A stretch of DNA of 50,792 nucleotides from Bacillota bacterium (lineage in GTDB: Bacteria; Bacillota; Sulfobacillia; Sulfobacillales; Sulfobacillaceae): the NCBI GenBank assembly GCA_021820485.1, contig JAKADO010000012.1:1-50792 (forward strand). The letters run 5' to 3'. The position numbers and the translations under genes were made by a program. The notes under the pieces are model-generated. The model did not search any database, had not been told where the DNA came from, and saw only the letters and a program-made list of their open reading frames with translations. Every line of letters starts with the position of its first letter. Position 1 is the first letter of the stretch. Shown here in pieces: positions 19,311-28,923 of the stretch.

Positions 19311-20819
19311 TTAATGCCGAAAATGCCGCTCATCTGTCATGATGAGCGTAATGCCCGCATCGTCGGCGGCCTCAATGGATTCCTCATCCCGCAACGAGCC
19401 ACCCGGTTGCACCACTGTGTGAATGCCGCGTTCCCGGCACAGCGCTAGAACGTCTCCAAAGGGGAAAAAGCCGTCGGAGGCCAATACGGCTCCCCGCGCC
19501 GCATCCCCTGCGCGATCCAGCGCCTGACGCGCAGCATCAACGCGATTGGTTTGCCCTCCGCCAATCCCGATGGTCACACCATCCTTGACGACCACAATCG
19601 CATTGGACTTGACGCGCGCCACCGTCTTCCATGCCAGCTCCACATCCCCAGCCATGCCGCTTTCCGGATTAGGTCCAGCCACATGGCGCCAAAGGGCAGG
19701 AGCGTTGATAAAGTCATCCGCAGGCTGAATTAGGAAGCCGCCCAGGATCCCCTTGAGATCCCAACTCGGACTGCGCTCAAACGACATCGTCAAGACACGC
19801 AGATTTTTCTTCCGGGCCAAGACAGCCCGTCCCGCATCGGTCACGTCCGGTGCGACGATGACTTCCAGGAAAATATCCACCAACTTCTCGGCCAAGGGTC
19901 CGTCAATGGGACGATTCACCGCCACCACTCCGCCAAAAATGGACACAGGATCCGCATCATGTGCGCGCTGATATGCATCCAGAACCGTATCCGACAAAGC
20001 CACGGCGCACGGGGTTTGATGCTTCACCACGACCGCAGCGGGCGCTTCGAAATCCTTGGCCAACCGCACTGCGGTATCGGCGTCGGCATAATTGTTGAAG
20101 GACAGAGCCTTGCCCTGAAGAAGATCGGCCGCCGCAAACCCGTCATGGCGGGGCGATTGATAGAACGCCCCCGGTTGATGGGGATTTTCCCCATAGCGCA
20201 GGGAGCCTCGGCGCCGGCCCGCCAGAGTCCACAAATCCGGCCAAGAGGCATCCTCTTGACCCAAAGCCCCAGCTATAACGGCATCGTAATAGGCTACATG
20301 GCGAAATGCCTCGACCGCGAGACGCCGCCGGAAGGCGTCGTTCTGACTCAGTGCGGGAGTGGCCATGAATTCCTCATACTGGGTGGGGTCAACCAGCACC
20401 GCCACGCGTTCATAATTCTTGGCCGCCGCCCGAATCAGCGACACGCCGCCAATATCAATCTCCTCGATGAGGTCACCGCCTTCGACACCGGCCTGCCATC
20501 GCTCTTCAAAGGGATACAAATTGACAATCGCCACACGAATGTCAGGCGCCCCCATTTGTTCCCGCTGCGCTTGATGCTGAGGTGCCGACGAGGCCAACAA
20601 TCCACCGTAGATCAAGGGGTGGAGCGTTTTCACACGTCCGTCCAAAATTTCGCCGAAGCCGGTCAGCGACTCCACCGTGCGCACTTCCAGTCCCAAAGAC
20701 TCGAGATGCCGTGCCGTGCTGGACGTGGCCATGAGTTTCAGGCCCTGTTGGTCTAAATGACGGGCCAGACTCTCCAAGCCCGTTTTGTCGCTTACGCTTA
20801 AAAGTGCCCATGAATCCAT
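19311..20819 (-). CDS. purH: Bifunctional AICAR transformylase/IMP cyclohydrolase PurH
   Basis: A 502-residue two-domain enzyme for the last two steps of IMP synthesis. The N-terminal IMP cyclohydrolase (MGS-like) has LLSVSDKTGLESLARHL and GRVKTLHPLIYGGLL. The C-terminal transformylase carries VVKHQTPCAVA (KH catalytic pair), the NAIVVVKDG segment and GGGQTNRVDA. AAGGAGG lies before the ATG. It overlaps the end of purN by 22 bases. Confidence 0.97.
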   Translation of the reverse strand: MDSWALLSVSDKTGLESLARHLDQQGLKLMATSSTARHLESLGLEVRTVESLTGFGEILDGRVKTLHPLIYGGLLASSAPQHQAQREQMGAPDIRVAIVNLYPFEERWQAGVEGGDLIEEIDIGGVSLIRAAAKNYERVAVLVDPTQYEEFMATPALSQNDAFRRRLAVEAFRHVAYYDAVIAGALGQEDASWPDLWTLAGRRRGSLRYGENPHQPGAFYQSPRHDGFAAADLLQGKALSFNNYADADTAVRLAKDFEAPAAVVVKHQTPCAVALSDTVLDAYQRAHDADPVSIFGGVVAVNRPIDGPLAEKLVDIFLEVIVAPDVTDAGRAVLARKKNLRVLTMSFERSPSWDLKGILGGFLIQPADDFINAPALWRHVAGPNPESGMAGDVELAWKTVARVKSNAIVVVKDGVTIGIGGGQTNRVDAARQALDRAGDAARGAVLASDGFFPFGDVLALCRERGIHTVVQPGGSLRDEESIEAADDAGITLIMTDERHFRH

Positions 20820-21412
20820 GCGTCATCCTCCTTGGCATACGTCACAACGTGGTCCTGGAGCCAGACGGCCCCCCGGTCCACCGCGTGAAGAACTTTTGGG
20901 TAAAGGGCGTGCTCGGTGCGATGAATGCGGTCGGAAAGCGTTTCGAGCGTATCATCAGCCATGCGAGGCACCGGAGCTTGCGCCACGATTGGCCCTGTGT
21001 CATGTCCTTCATCCACAAAATGGACCGTCACGCCTGTCCACCAGACCCTTGCTTCAAACGCCTGCTCGATGGCGTGAAGGCCCGGGTAGGCGGGAAGCAG
21101 TGAGGGATGCAGATTCAGAATCTGTCCTTGATACACCCGAATGGTCTCGGGCTGAAGCCAGCGCAGAAATCCCGCCATGGCCACCCGCTCGATGTCAAAT
21201 TCCTCCAATTGGCCGCGCAGGGATGCGTCATAGTCCGCCCGGTCAGGGTAGTCCCGTCCCACGATGACCCGGGTGGGGACGCCGTGCTGTGCCGCAACAC
21301 CCAACGCGCGCACTTGGGCACGGTGGGAAATCACCAGCCGGACATCCAACCCACTGGAGAGAATGGCTTCGAGGTTGGATCCGGTTCCCCCCACCAACAC
21401 CGCCCATTTCAT
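20798..21412 (-). CDS. purN: Phosphoribosylglycinamide formyltransferase PurN
   Basis: A 204-residue GAR transformylase using 10-formyl-THF. The N-terminal loop VLVGGTGSNLEAIL, catalytic N/H in NLHPSLLPAYPG and catalytic D in VDEGHDTGPIVAQ are all present. The start is ATG 21412, which overlaps the purM stop as ATGA; a longer in-frame reading covers purM in another frame and is rejected. No purT is in the window. Confidence 0.96.
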   Translation of the reverse strand: MKWAVLVGGTGSNLEAILSSGLDVRLVISHRAQVRALGVAAQHGVPTRVIVGRDYPDRADYDASLRGQLEEFDIERVAMAGFLRWLQPETIRVYQGQILNLHPSLLPAYPGLHAIEQAFEARVWWTGVTVHFVDEGHDTGPIVAQAPVPRMADDTLETLSDRIHRTEHALYPKVLHAVDRGAVWLQDHVVTYAKEDDAWIHGHF

Positions 21413-22428
21413 CCCACGATTACCCCCGGGTGGTCCACGATGCGCCCAATCACATACGACCGAACGCCGTGCTCTTCCAAAACAGCTTGCGCACGCACAA
21501 CGTCCGCTTCCGCCACCACGACGGTAAAGCCGATGCCACAGTTGAAAGTCCGCAACATCTCCGCCTGCTGAATGCGCCCCCACTCTTGAATGAGCTGCAT
21601 TTCGGCCGGCCAATTCCATTGGTCTTTCAGCAACTGAACGCCCAATCCGCCGAGAGTCCGCGGCACGTTCTCGATGAGTCCCCCACCGGTAATATGTGCC
21701 ATGGCCTTCACGTTCAGCACCGTCCACAAAGCCCGTATCGGGCGCACATAGATGCGCGTCGGACGCAACAGCACCGCGCCCAGCGTATCCTCGCCCAGGG
21801 CGGGAAAACGCTCGTCGTAGGAATGGCCGCTTTCCTGCACGACGGAGCGAACCAGTTGGTACCCGTTGCTGTGGAACCCAGACGATTCCAACCCCAGCAA
21901 CAGGTCTCCCGGGGTTGGTGAGCCGAGAGGCCGATATTCACGGCGTCCTACGGCAAATCCCGAGAGATCAAAGTCCTCTCCCGCGTAGAGGTCCGGCATT
22001 TCCGCCGTCTCGCCCCCCAAAAGCGCAGCGCCCGCCTCGCGGCATCCGGCGGCGACCCCCGCAACCAAATCGCGCACGCGCTCGGGGTTCAGCTTCCCGA
22101 CAGCGACGTAATCGAGAAAAAAAAGCGGTTCACCGCCGGCAGCCAGCACATCATTGACATTCATGGCCACCAAGTCGATGCCGATGGTGTCGTATCGCCC
22201 CAGCGCTTGGGCCAGCATCAGCTTGGACCCGACACCATCGGCCCCGGCCAACAGTTCCGTGTCTCCCACGCGAAAGGCGCCGGCAAATCCTCCGACGTCC
22301 GCCACCACCTCTGGGCGACGGGTGCTGGCCGCCAACGGCTTTATCCATTCAACCGCCTGGTTGCCGCGACTGATGCTCACCCCAGCCGACTCATAGGTCA
22401 TCGGCTTCCTGACCTCATCATTGGGCAT
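21409..22428 (-). CDS. purM: Phosphoribosylformylglycinamidine cyclo-ligase PurM
   Basis: A 339-residue AIR synthetase, same fold as PurL and ThiL. Typical segments are GVGSKLMLAQ (ATP/substrate loop), VAMNVNDVLAAGGEPLFFLDY, LLGGETAEMPD, YRPLG, HITGGGLIENVPR and the C-terminal NCGIGFTVVV. I place the start at ATG 22428, seven bases after GAGGAGG, giving an 11-base overlap with purF; in-frame ATGs at 22434 and 22443 have poorer spacing. Confidence 0.95.
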   Translation of the reverse strand: MPNDEVRKPMTYESAGVSISRGNQAVEWIKPLAASTRRPEVVADVGGFAGAFRVGDTELLAGADGVGSKLMLAQALGRYDTIGIDLVAMNVNDVLAAGGEPLFFLDYVAVGKLNPERVRDLVAGVAAGCREAGAALLGGETAEMPDLYAGEDFDLSGFAVGRREYRPLGSPTPGDLLLGLESSGFHSNGYQLVRSVVQESGHSYDERFPALGEDTLGAVLLRPTRIYVRPIRALWTVLNVKAMAHITGGGLIENVPRTLGGLGVQLLKDQWNWPAEMQLIQEWGRIQQAEMLRTFNCGIGFTVVVAEADVVRAQAVLEEHGVRSYVIGRIVDHPGVIVG

Positions 22429-23785
22429 GGACATCCTCCTCAATGGGCACGGGATATCCCTTGCCGAAACAAGCGAGACACCATCCCTGCGGTCCCAACG
22501 CGCCCAACAGGCCCTCCGGCGACAAAAACGCGAGCGAGTCGGCCCCGACCATTTCCGCCAGTTCCTTGACCGTTAGGTTCCGGGCCGCCAGTTCCCCGGC
22601 GCGGGAGGTGTCAATGCCGTAATGGCAAGGCTCCAAATACGGCGGCGAGGCGATGCGCATATGCACCTCACGAGCCCCTGCCCGCCGGAGAAGCCGGATA
22701 ATGTGGCGCGAGGTCGTGCCGCGTACGAGGCTGTCATCGATGAGCACCACGCGCTTTCCCTCAACGACTTCGGTGACCGCGGAGAGTTTTAACTGGACGC
22801 CCTGCGAACGCATTTCCGCCTTGGGGGCAATGAATGTGCGGGCAATATAGCGGTTCTTGACCAGTCCAAAATCAAACGGAATGCCGGACTCCTCCGCGTA
22901 GCCCATCGCGGCCGGGAGGCTCGAATCAGGCACCCCTACCACCACGTCCGCCTGCGCCGGCGCTTCCTCTGCCAGCTTCTGTCCCAGCAGGCGGCGCTTC
23001 AGATGCATGCTTTGGCCCTCAAGCTGGGAATCCGGCCGCGAAAAGTAAATAACCTCAAAGGCGCAGGCGTTCTGCCCCTCACTCTCGTGAAACATGGTGC
23101 TCTCCATGCCGCGGCTGGAGATGCAAATCAGCTCACCTGGCTTGACATCACGAACCCAGACGGCGTCAATCATGTCCAGCGCACAGGTTTCCGACGCCAA
23201 AACCCAGGCCCCCTCGTGTGTGCGGCCCAGCACCAGCGGCCGAATGCCCCGCGGATCGCGAATGCCGTAGAGCCCATCAGAGGTTAGCAGCACAAACGCG
23301 AATCCGCCCTTGAGACTTTGGGAAGCCTCCATCAGAGCATCCTGAAACTCTTTTTGTCGGCTCCGTGCCAAGAGATGCGCCAACACCTCGCTGTCGCTGG
23401 TCCCCTGAAAAATGGCGCCTTCATGCTCCAACTCGCGCCGCAACGATTCGTGATTGACCAAGTTCCCATTATGCGCCAACGCCAACGGTCCAAAGCGCGT
23501 GTGCATCAATAGCGGCTGGGCGTTGACCTCGGCCGATTCTCCAGTGGTGGAATAGCGGACGTGGCCGATGGCCGCCTCTCCACGGCGGTTTTTGACCGGT
23601 ACCGCGTCTTGAAACAATCCCATCCCCTTGTCCACGGAGAGGGTGCCGTGGTCGAGAACCGCCAGCCCGCCACTTTCCTGTCCGCGGTGCTGAAGGCTGA
23701 ATGTGCCCCAATAGGCTTTTTGAGCTGCATCGGCATCGCCCCAGATGCCAAACACACCGCATTCCTCGTGAAGTTCGAAACTCAT
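22418..23785 (-). CDS. purF: Amidophosphoribosyltransferase PurF (Bacillus type, Fe-S)
   Basis: A 455-residue first enzyme of purine synthesis. The N-terminal glutaminase uses C9 as nucleophile after an eight-residue propeptide (HEECGVFGIWG). The PRPP site is VVLIDDSLVRGTTSR. Four cysteines match the 4Fe-4S ligands of the B. subtilis enzyme: one in ACAFEVIYFSRPDS, one in EPCHYGIDTS and two in WCLACFGKGYP. The protein is therefore probably the oxygen-sensitive, AMP/GMP-inhibited type. The start overlaps purL as ATGA. Confidence 0.96.
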   Translation of the reverse strand: MSFELHEECGVFGIWGDADAAQKAYWGTFSLQHRGQESGGLAVLDHGTLSVDKGMGLFQDAVPVKNRRGEAAIGHVRYSTTGESAEVNAQPLLMHTRFGPLALAHNGNLVNHESLRRELEHEGAIFQGTSDSEVLAHLLARSRQKEFQDALMEASQSLKGGFAFVLLTSDGLYGIRDPRGIRPLVLGRTHEGAWVLASETCALDMIDAVWVRDVKPGELICISSRGMESTMFHESEGQNACAFEVIYFSRPDSQLEGQSMHLKRRLLGQKLAEEAPAQADVVVGVPDSSLPAAMGYAEESGIPFDFGLVKNRYIARTFIAPKAEMRSQGVQLKLSAVTEVVEGKRVVLIDDSLVRGTTSRHIIRLLRRAGAREVHMRIASPPYLEPCHYGIDTSRAGELAARNLTVKELAEMVGADSLAFLSPEGLLGALGPQGWCLACFGKGYPVPIEEDVHAQ

Positions 23786-25965
23786 GCCTCGACCTCCTTG
23801 TAGGCCTGGTGCCAGACTGCCATCACGTCACTGTAGGCCCACTGATAGCGGCCGTCGACGATGCATAAGCCACTCTCCGTCACCCGTCCCAGTTCTGCAT
23901 AGGCGAGGCTCTCACGGGTCCACCAAGCGATGGCCCGGTCCACGTCGTCCTCCGCAAGAACAGCGATCCACTGTAACGGCGACTCGTTGTAAAAACGAAG
24001 AGTCTTTTCCTGGGGGCTCTTCTCTGCCAACTGAACCTCTATCCCGAGGCTTGGCTCGCTGGCGACCCATAAGCGCACCAACGTGGCCCCCAGTCCTCCG
24101 TCACCAATCACCCGCATGGCCCGCGGATGCTCTGCCGCTACCCAATCCCGCACGGCCTCCAAAACGCGCCGGGCGCGATCGCCATCCACCCGCGGATACG
24201 CGGTAGGTTGACCCGTGGTCCACGCGGCCGCCGATCCGCCCCAGTTCAAGGGAGCCGGATTGAGAAGGAACAGCCGCTCCCCCACTTCGCTCAAGCGGTC
24301 GCGCACGGGCTCTTCCGGACGCGGGTGGCGTCCGACCGCTCCCACGATGACCGTGGGCCAAATGGGTTCGCCTTGGGTTTCGTTGTGCAACGACACGTTG
24401 CCTCCCGTAACCGGAACGCCGGTGGCACGCGCTGCGTCGGCGACCCCCCGAATGACCATGGCCATGGCTCGATAGCTTTCCGGCTTGTCCGGGTTGCCGG
24501 CATTGATGCCGTCCGTCAGTCCAAGCGGCGATGCGCCTTGAGCGGCGAGGGCCGACAACGCGCGATACACCGCTCCCGCACCGCCAGCGTACGGATCGAC
24601 CGCCGTCCACCGTCCAGGTCCCGCCACCGTCAACGCAATCCCTGGCTCCAATCCGCGGAGTTTCAACACGGCCGCGTCGTGGCCCGGGCCAAGCACCGTG
24701 CGGGTCTGAATCATGGAATCGTACTGGCGATAGACCGACCAACGGTCACGCACATCGAGATGACTCAGCACCTTCAACAGCAAGCCGACGCTGAAGGATG
24801 GCACCTCGGGGAGAGCCTCGTCCAATGTCGCTGAAGAGTTCAAGCCATCCCACCACAATTCGTCCACCGGGCGGCGTGGTGCCGTACCCACCAGCCACGT
24901 CGTGTTCAGATGCGCTTCTTCGACGCGGTGGTGATGAATAATCAACTGGTGGCCGACCGTCACCTCACCAATGACGGTCGCCAAAATCTCATAGTGTTCG
25001 CAGATTGCCTGAAGGCGGCTCAGATTTCCCTCCGGCACCACCATCAGCATCCGTTCCTGCGTTTCGGACAGCATAATTTCGTACGGCGTCAGCCCCGGTT
25101 CACGGAGCGGCACGCGATCCAACCACAGGACCGCTCCCACCCCTGAGCTCTCACACAATTCGGCTACTGCGGAGGTCAGTCCCGCCGCGCCCAAATCCTG
25201 CAAGGCCCCCAAGAGACCCTCCTTGACCGCCTGCAAGGTGGTCTCCATCAAGAGCTTGCCGAGGAACGGGTCGCCCACTTGCACCGTAGGCCGCAGTTCC
25301 TGGCTTTCCTCATCGAAATCGCGGGATGCCAACAAACTGGCCCCGTGGATTCCATCGCGGCCCGTACGCTGCCCCACCAGGACCAAAAGCTGGCCGGGCT
25401 CTGCGGTCGCCGCTCCAATGGCCTCCTGAGGACGGCGCACGCCGAGGGCCATCACGTTGACCAGCGGATTGGCGCGATAGGTGGAGGAAAACCCAATGTC
25501 TCCCGTGACCGTCGGAATGCCGATGGCGTTGCCGTATTGGCCGACCCCTTTCACAACGCCCTCCAGGAGCTGCATGCTAGGACGGTCTGTTCCAAATCTC
25601 AACGCATCCGCGACCGCAATGGGGCGCGCTCCCATGGCAATGATGTCCCGCAGAATGCCGCCCACACCCGTCGCCGCCCCTTGGACAGGCTCCACATAGG
25701 AGGGATGATTATGGCTTTCCACCTTAAACGCGATCTCAACTCCCTCGGCGAGACGCACCACCCCGGCATTGCCGCCGGGACCCTGAACCACCGCCTCGCC
25801 TCGATTGGGCAAGTGCGCCAACAGCGACTTGGAGCTCTTATAGCTGCAGTGCTCGGACCACAACGCTCCGTACAACCCCAGTTCCAAGTCGTTCGGTTCC
25901 CGTCCCATGAGCTCCAAAATTCGCTGGTATTCCGCTTGGGATAATCCGACGTCCTCAGCCCGCAT
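23782..25965 (-). CDS. purL: FGAM synthase large subunit PurL (small-PurL type)
   Basis: A 727-residue protein of the Gram-positive type that works with PurS and PurQ to make formylglycinamidine ribonucleotide. Markers are LYGALWSEHCSYKSSK near the N-terminus, KVESHNHPSYVEPVQGAATGVGGILRDI, GDIGFSSTYRANPLVNVMALG and DLGAAGLTSAVAELC. The ATG at 25965 follows AGGAGG by six bases and overlaps purQ by 11; the longer in-frame reading to 26022 lies inside purQ and is rejected. Confidence 0.96.
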   Translation of the reverse strand: MRAEDVGLSQAEYQRILELMGREPNDLELGLYGALWSEHCSYKSSKSLLAHLPNRGEAVVQGPGGNAGVVRLAEGVEIAFKVESHNHPSYVEPVQGAATGVGGILRDIIAMGARPIAVADALRFGTDRPSMQLLEGVVKGVGQYGNAIGIPTVTGDIGFSSTYRANPLVNVMALGVRRPQEAIGAATAEPGQLLVLVGQRTGRDGIHGASLLASRDFDEESQELRPTVQVGDPFLGKLLMETTLQAVKEGLLGALQDLGAAGLTSAVAELCESSGVGAVLWLDRVPLREPGLTPYEIMLSETQERMLMVVPEGNLSRLQAICEHYEILATVIGEVTVGHQLIIHHHRVEEAHLNTTWLVGTAPRRPVDELWWDGLNSSATLDEALPEVPSFSVGLLLKVLSHLDVRDRWSVYRQYDSMIQTRTVLGPGHDAAVLKLRGLEPGIALTVAGPGRWTAVDPYAGGAGAVYRALSALAAQGASPLGLTDGINAGNPDKPESYRAMAMVIRGVADAARATGVPVTGGNVSLHNETQGEPIWPTVIVGAVGRHPRPEEPVRDRLSEVGERLFLLNPAPLNWGGSAAAWTTGQPTAYPRVDGDRARRVLEAVRDWVAAEHPRAMRVIGDGGLGATLVRLWVASEPSLGIEVQLAEKSPQEKTLRFYNESPLQWIAVLAEDDVDRAIAWWTRESLAYAELGRVTESGLCIVDGRYQWAYSDVMAVWHQAYKEVEA

Positions 25966-26656
25966 ACGATCCCTCCTGGCCAATGCCCTTAAGCCACGCC
26001 GACAAGAGGCGGCGGCCGTCACTTGAACCCAAATAGTCTGCCATCGCCCGCTCCGGGTGCGGCATCAGGGCCGCGACCGATCCCCTCTTGATGCCAGCCA
26101 GGTTGGCCATCGAGCCATTGGGATTAATCACGGCATTCAAGAGCCCCGACTCGTCCACGTATTGCAACCATGCCTCCCCTTGCTGAAACACCGTAGCCAA
26201 TGTGCCTGGCGGGACATAGAAAGCTCCTTCGCCGTGCGCGATGGGCAGGCGCAGCAGCTCTCCCGGCATCAAACCGGGAAAGAACGGCGACGCCTCAACA
26301 ACCCGGAGGGTCTGCCAGTCGCAGCGAAACTCACCGTGCCGGTTGGGTCTGAGCGTGCCCGGGAGAAGACCGCTCTCGGTCAGTATCTGGAATCCATTGC
26401 AGATCCCCAGCACGGGAAGGGCACCCTCCTCCACCTGCGCACGAATCGCCGCCATGACCGGAGCCTTTGCGGCCAGCGCCCCACTTCGAAGGTAGTCGCC
26501 GTAGGAAAAACCTCCGGGCAATATGACACCATCCACCTGCGCCAAGTCCGCATCCTGGTACCAGATAGACTCGACCCCCACATCCAGCGATTCCAACGCT
26601 TCGAGCGTATCGGTGTCGCAGTTGGATCCTGGAAAAGTCACCACGCCGATCCTCAT
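25955..26656 (-). CDS. purQ: FGAM synthase glutaminase subunit PurQ
   Basis: A 233-residue class I glutamine amidotransferase supplying ammonia to PurL. The nucleophile is C86 in LGICNGFQIL; the catalytic His/Glu lie in the C-terminal LMPHPERAM. The N-terminus VVTFPGSNCDTDT and LPGGFSYGDYLRSGA are diagnostic. It overlaps purS by four bases (ATGA). Confidence 0.97.
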   Translation of the reverse strand: MRIGVVTFPGSNCDTDTLEALESLDVGVESIWYQDADLAQVDGVILPGGFSYGDYLRSGALAAKAPVMAAIRAQVEEGALPVLGICNGFQILTESGLLPGTLRPNRHGEFRCDWQTLRVVEASPFFPGLMPGELLRLPIAHGEGAFYVPPGTLATVFQQGEAWLQYVDESGLLNAVINPNGSMANLAGIKRGSVAALMPHPERAMADYLGSSDGRRLLSAWLKGIGQEGSYAG

Positions 26657-26904
26657 AGCGCTGAAACCTCAACGCGGAAGGTCTCCATCACCGGGTTGGC
26701 TAAAAGCTCCTCCGCCATTTGTCCGGCCAGGCCTTCCGCTTCCTCCGCGTCCTTCGCCTCGACCGTCAGTCGGATATGCCGACCAATGCGCAAGTCGCGA
26801 ACGGCGTATCCCATGTGGTGCAACACACCCTGAGTGGCTTCCCCGGCGGGGTCCAGAATTTCGGGCTTCAAGGTCACCGTCACTACCGCTTCAAATGCGG
26901 CCAT
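26653..26904 (-). CDS. purS: FGAM synthase small subunit PurS
   Basis: An 83-residue protein that bridges PurL and PurQ. It has the PurS pattern: VVTVTLKPEILDPAGEATQGVLHHMGY, DLRIGRHIRLTVE and MAEELLANPVMETFRVEV. The ATG at 26904 overlaps the purC stop by one base (TGATG). An upstream in-frame extension lies within purC and is rejected. Confidence 0.96.
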   Translation of the reverse strand: MAAFEAVVTVTLKPEILDPAGEATQGVLHHMGYAVRDLRIGRHIRLTVEAKDAEEAEGLAGQMAEELLANPVMETFRVEVSAL

Positions 26905-27602
26905 CAGTTCACCACCCTTTTGAGGATTTCCTGATAGGCGTCTTCCACGCCGCCCAAGTCGCGCCGAAAGCGATCCTTGTCCAAACGCTCTCCACTTTCT
27001 CGATCCCACAAGCGGCAGGTGTCGGGCGAAATCTCATCCCCCAGCTTCAGATTGCCCTCGGCGTCCCGACCGAACTCCAGCTTAAAGTCAACCAGCACAA
27101 TGCCCCGCTGGAGAAAAAACGGCTTCAGCACCTGGTTGATGCGGAGCGCCTCCTGCCGCAGCCGCGCAATCAAATCGGGGCTGGCCAAGCCGAGGAGTCG
27201 AATGTGATCCTCATTCAGCAATGGATCGCCCAGCGCATCATTTTTGTAGTAGAACTCTAGGACGGGATCATCCATGGGCGTACCTTCCGGAAGGCCGGTG
27301 CGCGTGTGCAGCGACCCAGCCACCCAATTGCGCACCACCACTTCGAGTCCGACCATGCTCAGGCGATCCACCAAGAGGTTCCTGTCGTCCAGCTGTTCGA
27401 TGAAATGCGTCGGAATGCCGTGCTCTTGGAGCCAGCCAAAAAGTCTGGCTGTTACAGCGGTATTGACCACGCCCTTGCCGGTGATTTCCGCCTTCTTTTG
27501 CCCGTTGAACGCGGTGGCGGAGTCCTTGAACTCCACACGCACCCGGTCGGAGTTGTCGGTCGCATACACGCGCTTTGCCTTGCCTTCATAGAGAAGATTC
27601 AC
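26904..27602 (-). CDS. purC: SAICAR synthase PurC
   Basis: A 232-residue ligase joining aspartate to CAIR. Markers are LLYEGKAKRVYAT, FKDSATAFNGQKK, LVVRNWVAGS-like VVVRNWVAGSLHTR, LVDFKLEFGRD and EISPDTCRLWD. The GTG at 27602 is six bases after AAGGAGG; the ATG at 27626 would overlap purB and lacks a ribosome site. It is 16 bases after purB. Confidence 0.96.
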   Translation of the reverse strand: MNLLYEGKAKRVYATDNSDRVRVEFKDSATAFNGQKKAEITGKGVVNTAVTARLFGWLQEHGIPTHFIEQLDDRNLLVDRLSMVGLEVVVRNWVAGSLHTRTGLPEGTPMDDPVLEFYYKNDALGDPLLNEDHIRLLGLASPDLIARLRQEALRINQVLKPFFLQRGIVLVDFKLEFGRDAEGNLKLGDEISPDTCRLWDRESGERLDKDRFRRDLGGVEDAYQEILKRVVN

Positions 27603-27618
27603 AGGTATCCTCCTTAAA

Positions 27619-28923
27619 TTAGTCAATCAGTCCAATGCGCCGATAGATGGTGTCGACTTGACTCAAATAGGGAGCAATGTCGAAAAGCGCAGCCAGATCC
27701 TCCCGCGATATCAGTGCCTGCACCTCGGGGTCCTCCATGAGCCGAACCCGAAAAGTTCGCGAACGATCTCCCGTGGCCGCCATGGCATGGCGCTGTACGA
27801 CATCGTACGCATGGTCACGGGTCATTCCCCGGTCCACCAGCGCTAACAGCACCTTGCCCGAAAACACCAGGCCCCCCGTCATCTCCAAATTCTCCCGCAT
27901 GCGATCGGCGCGAATCGTCAGTCCTTTCACGACGCGGGTCATTTGCACCAGCAAGTAGTCCGCCAGGGTCGTCGCATCAGGCAGCAGTACCCGCTCGACT
28001 GACGAATGGGAGATATCCCGCTCGTACCAAAGCGGCATGTCCTCCAACGCCGGCACCACATAGCCGCGGAGCAGGCGGGCCAGTCCAGAAATTTGCTCGC
28101 ACTTGATCGGATTCTTTTTATGCGGCATGGCAGACGAACCGCGCTGACCCGCCGAGAACGGCTCTTCCAACTCCCCCACTTCAGTCCGTTGCGAATGACG
28201 GATTTCGGTGGCGATTTTGTCGAGTGTGCTTCCGAGAATGGCAAGACTGGTGATCACCTCGGCATGGCGGTCCCTTTGAAGCACCTGGGTCGAAAGCGGC
28301 GCCGGCCGGAGCCCCATGCGCGCTCCAACAAACTCTTCAATCGCGGGCGGCAAATTGGCGTAATTGCCCACCGGGCCCGACAGCTTCATCACCGCCATAC
28401 CCTCTCGGGCATGACGCACACGTTCAAGGTCGCGTCCCAACTCCAACCACCACAAGGCCCACTTCAGTCCGTGACTGGTCGGTTCCGCATGAATGCCATG
28501 CGTCCGGCCGATTGCGGCGACCGCGCGATTCTCCAGCGCCCTTTCTTTAACAGCCTCGCGCAGCCCCTCCAAACCCTCCAGGATGAGGTCCAGCGCCTCG
28601 GTCAGCAAGGAGGCGAGCGCCGTGTCCACCACGTCGGTCGACGTCAGGCCAAAATGGATGTATTTGGCATCCTCGTCATCGACAGTCTCAGCGACAGCGC
28701 TGATAAAGGCCAGCATGTCATGATGGTATACCGCTTCATGAGCATCAACGCGGGCTGCGTCGACCCGGGCCCTGTCCCGAAGCCTTTGGGCAGTACCAAC
28801 CGGAACCTGCCCGAGCGACTCCCATGCTTCCGCCGCCAGAATCTCCACTTCCAGCCAGCGCTCATACCGATTCTGATCTGACCAAAGGGTTTTCATGGCA
28901 TCACGTGAATATCGATCGATCAC
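27619..28923 (-). CDS. purB: Adenylosuccinate lyase PurB
   Basis: A 434-residue fumarase-superfamily lyase acting twice in purine synthesis (SAICAR to AICAR, adenylosuccinate to AMP). The signature loop is GSSAMPHKKNPIKCEQ; catalytic histidines are in GRTHGIHAEPTSHG and the N-terminal MIDRYSRDAMKTLWSD fits the family. The start is a GTG at 28923 behind GGGGTG. It is the first gene of the operon, directly downstream of the PurBox promoter. purE and purK, which usually come first, are absent. Confidence 0.96.
   Translation of the reverse strand: MIDRYSRDAMKTLWSDQNRYERWLEVEILAAEAWESLGQVPVGTAQRLRDRARVDAARVDAHEAVYHHDMLAFISAVAETVDDEDAKYIHFGLTSTDVVDTALASLLTEALDLILEGLEGLREAVKERALENRAVAAIGRTHGIHAEPTSHGLKWALWWLELGRDLERVRHAREGMAVMKLSGPVGNYANLPPAIEEFVGARMGLRPAPLSTQVLQRDRHAEVITSLAILGSTLDKIATEIRHSQRTEVGELEEPFSAGQRGSSAMPHKKNPIKCEQISGLARLLRGYVVPALEDMPLWYERDISHSSVERVLLPDATTLADYLLVQMTRVVKGLTIRADRMRENLEMTGGLVFSGKVLLALVDRGMTRDHAYDVVQRHAMAATGDRSRTFRVRLMEDPEVQALISREDLAALFDIAPYLSQVDTIYRRIGLID

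Noticed and set aside
20798..21727. Long N-terminal extension of PurN
   Set aside because: The extra 105 residues are an out-of-frame reading of purM; ATG 21412 gives the normal PurN.
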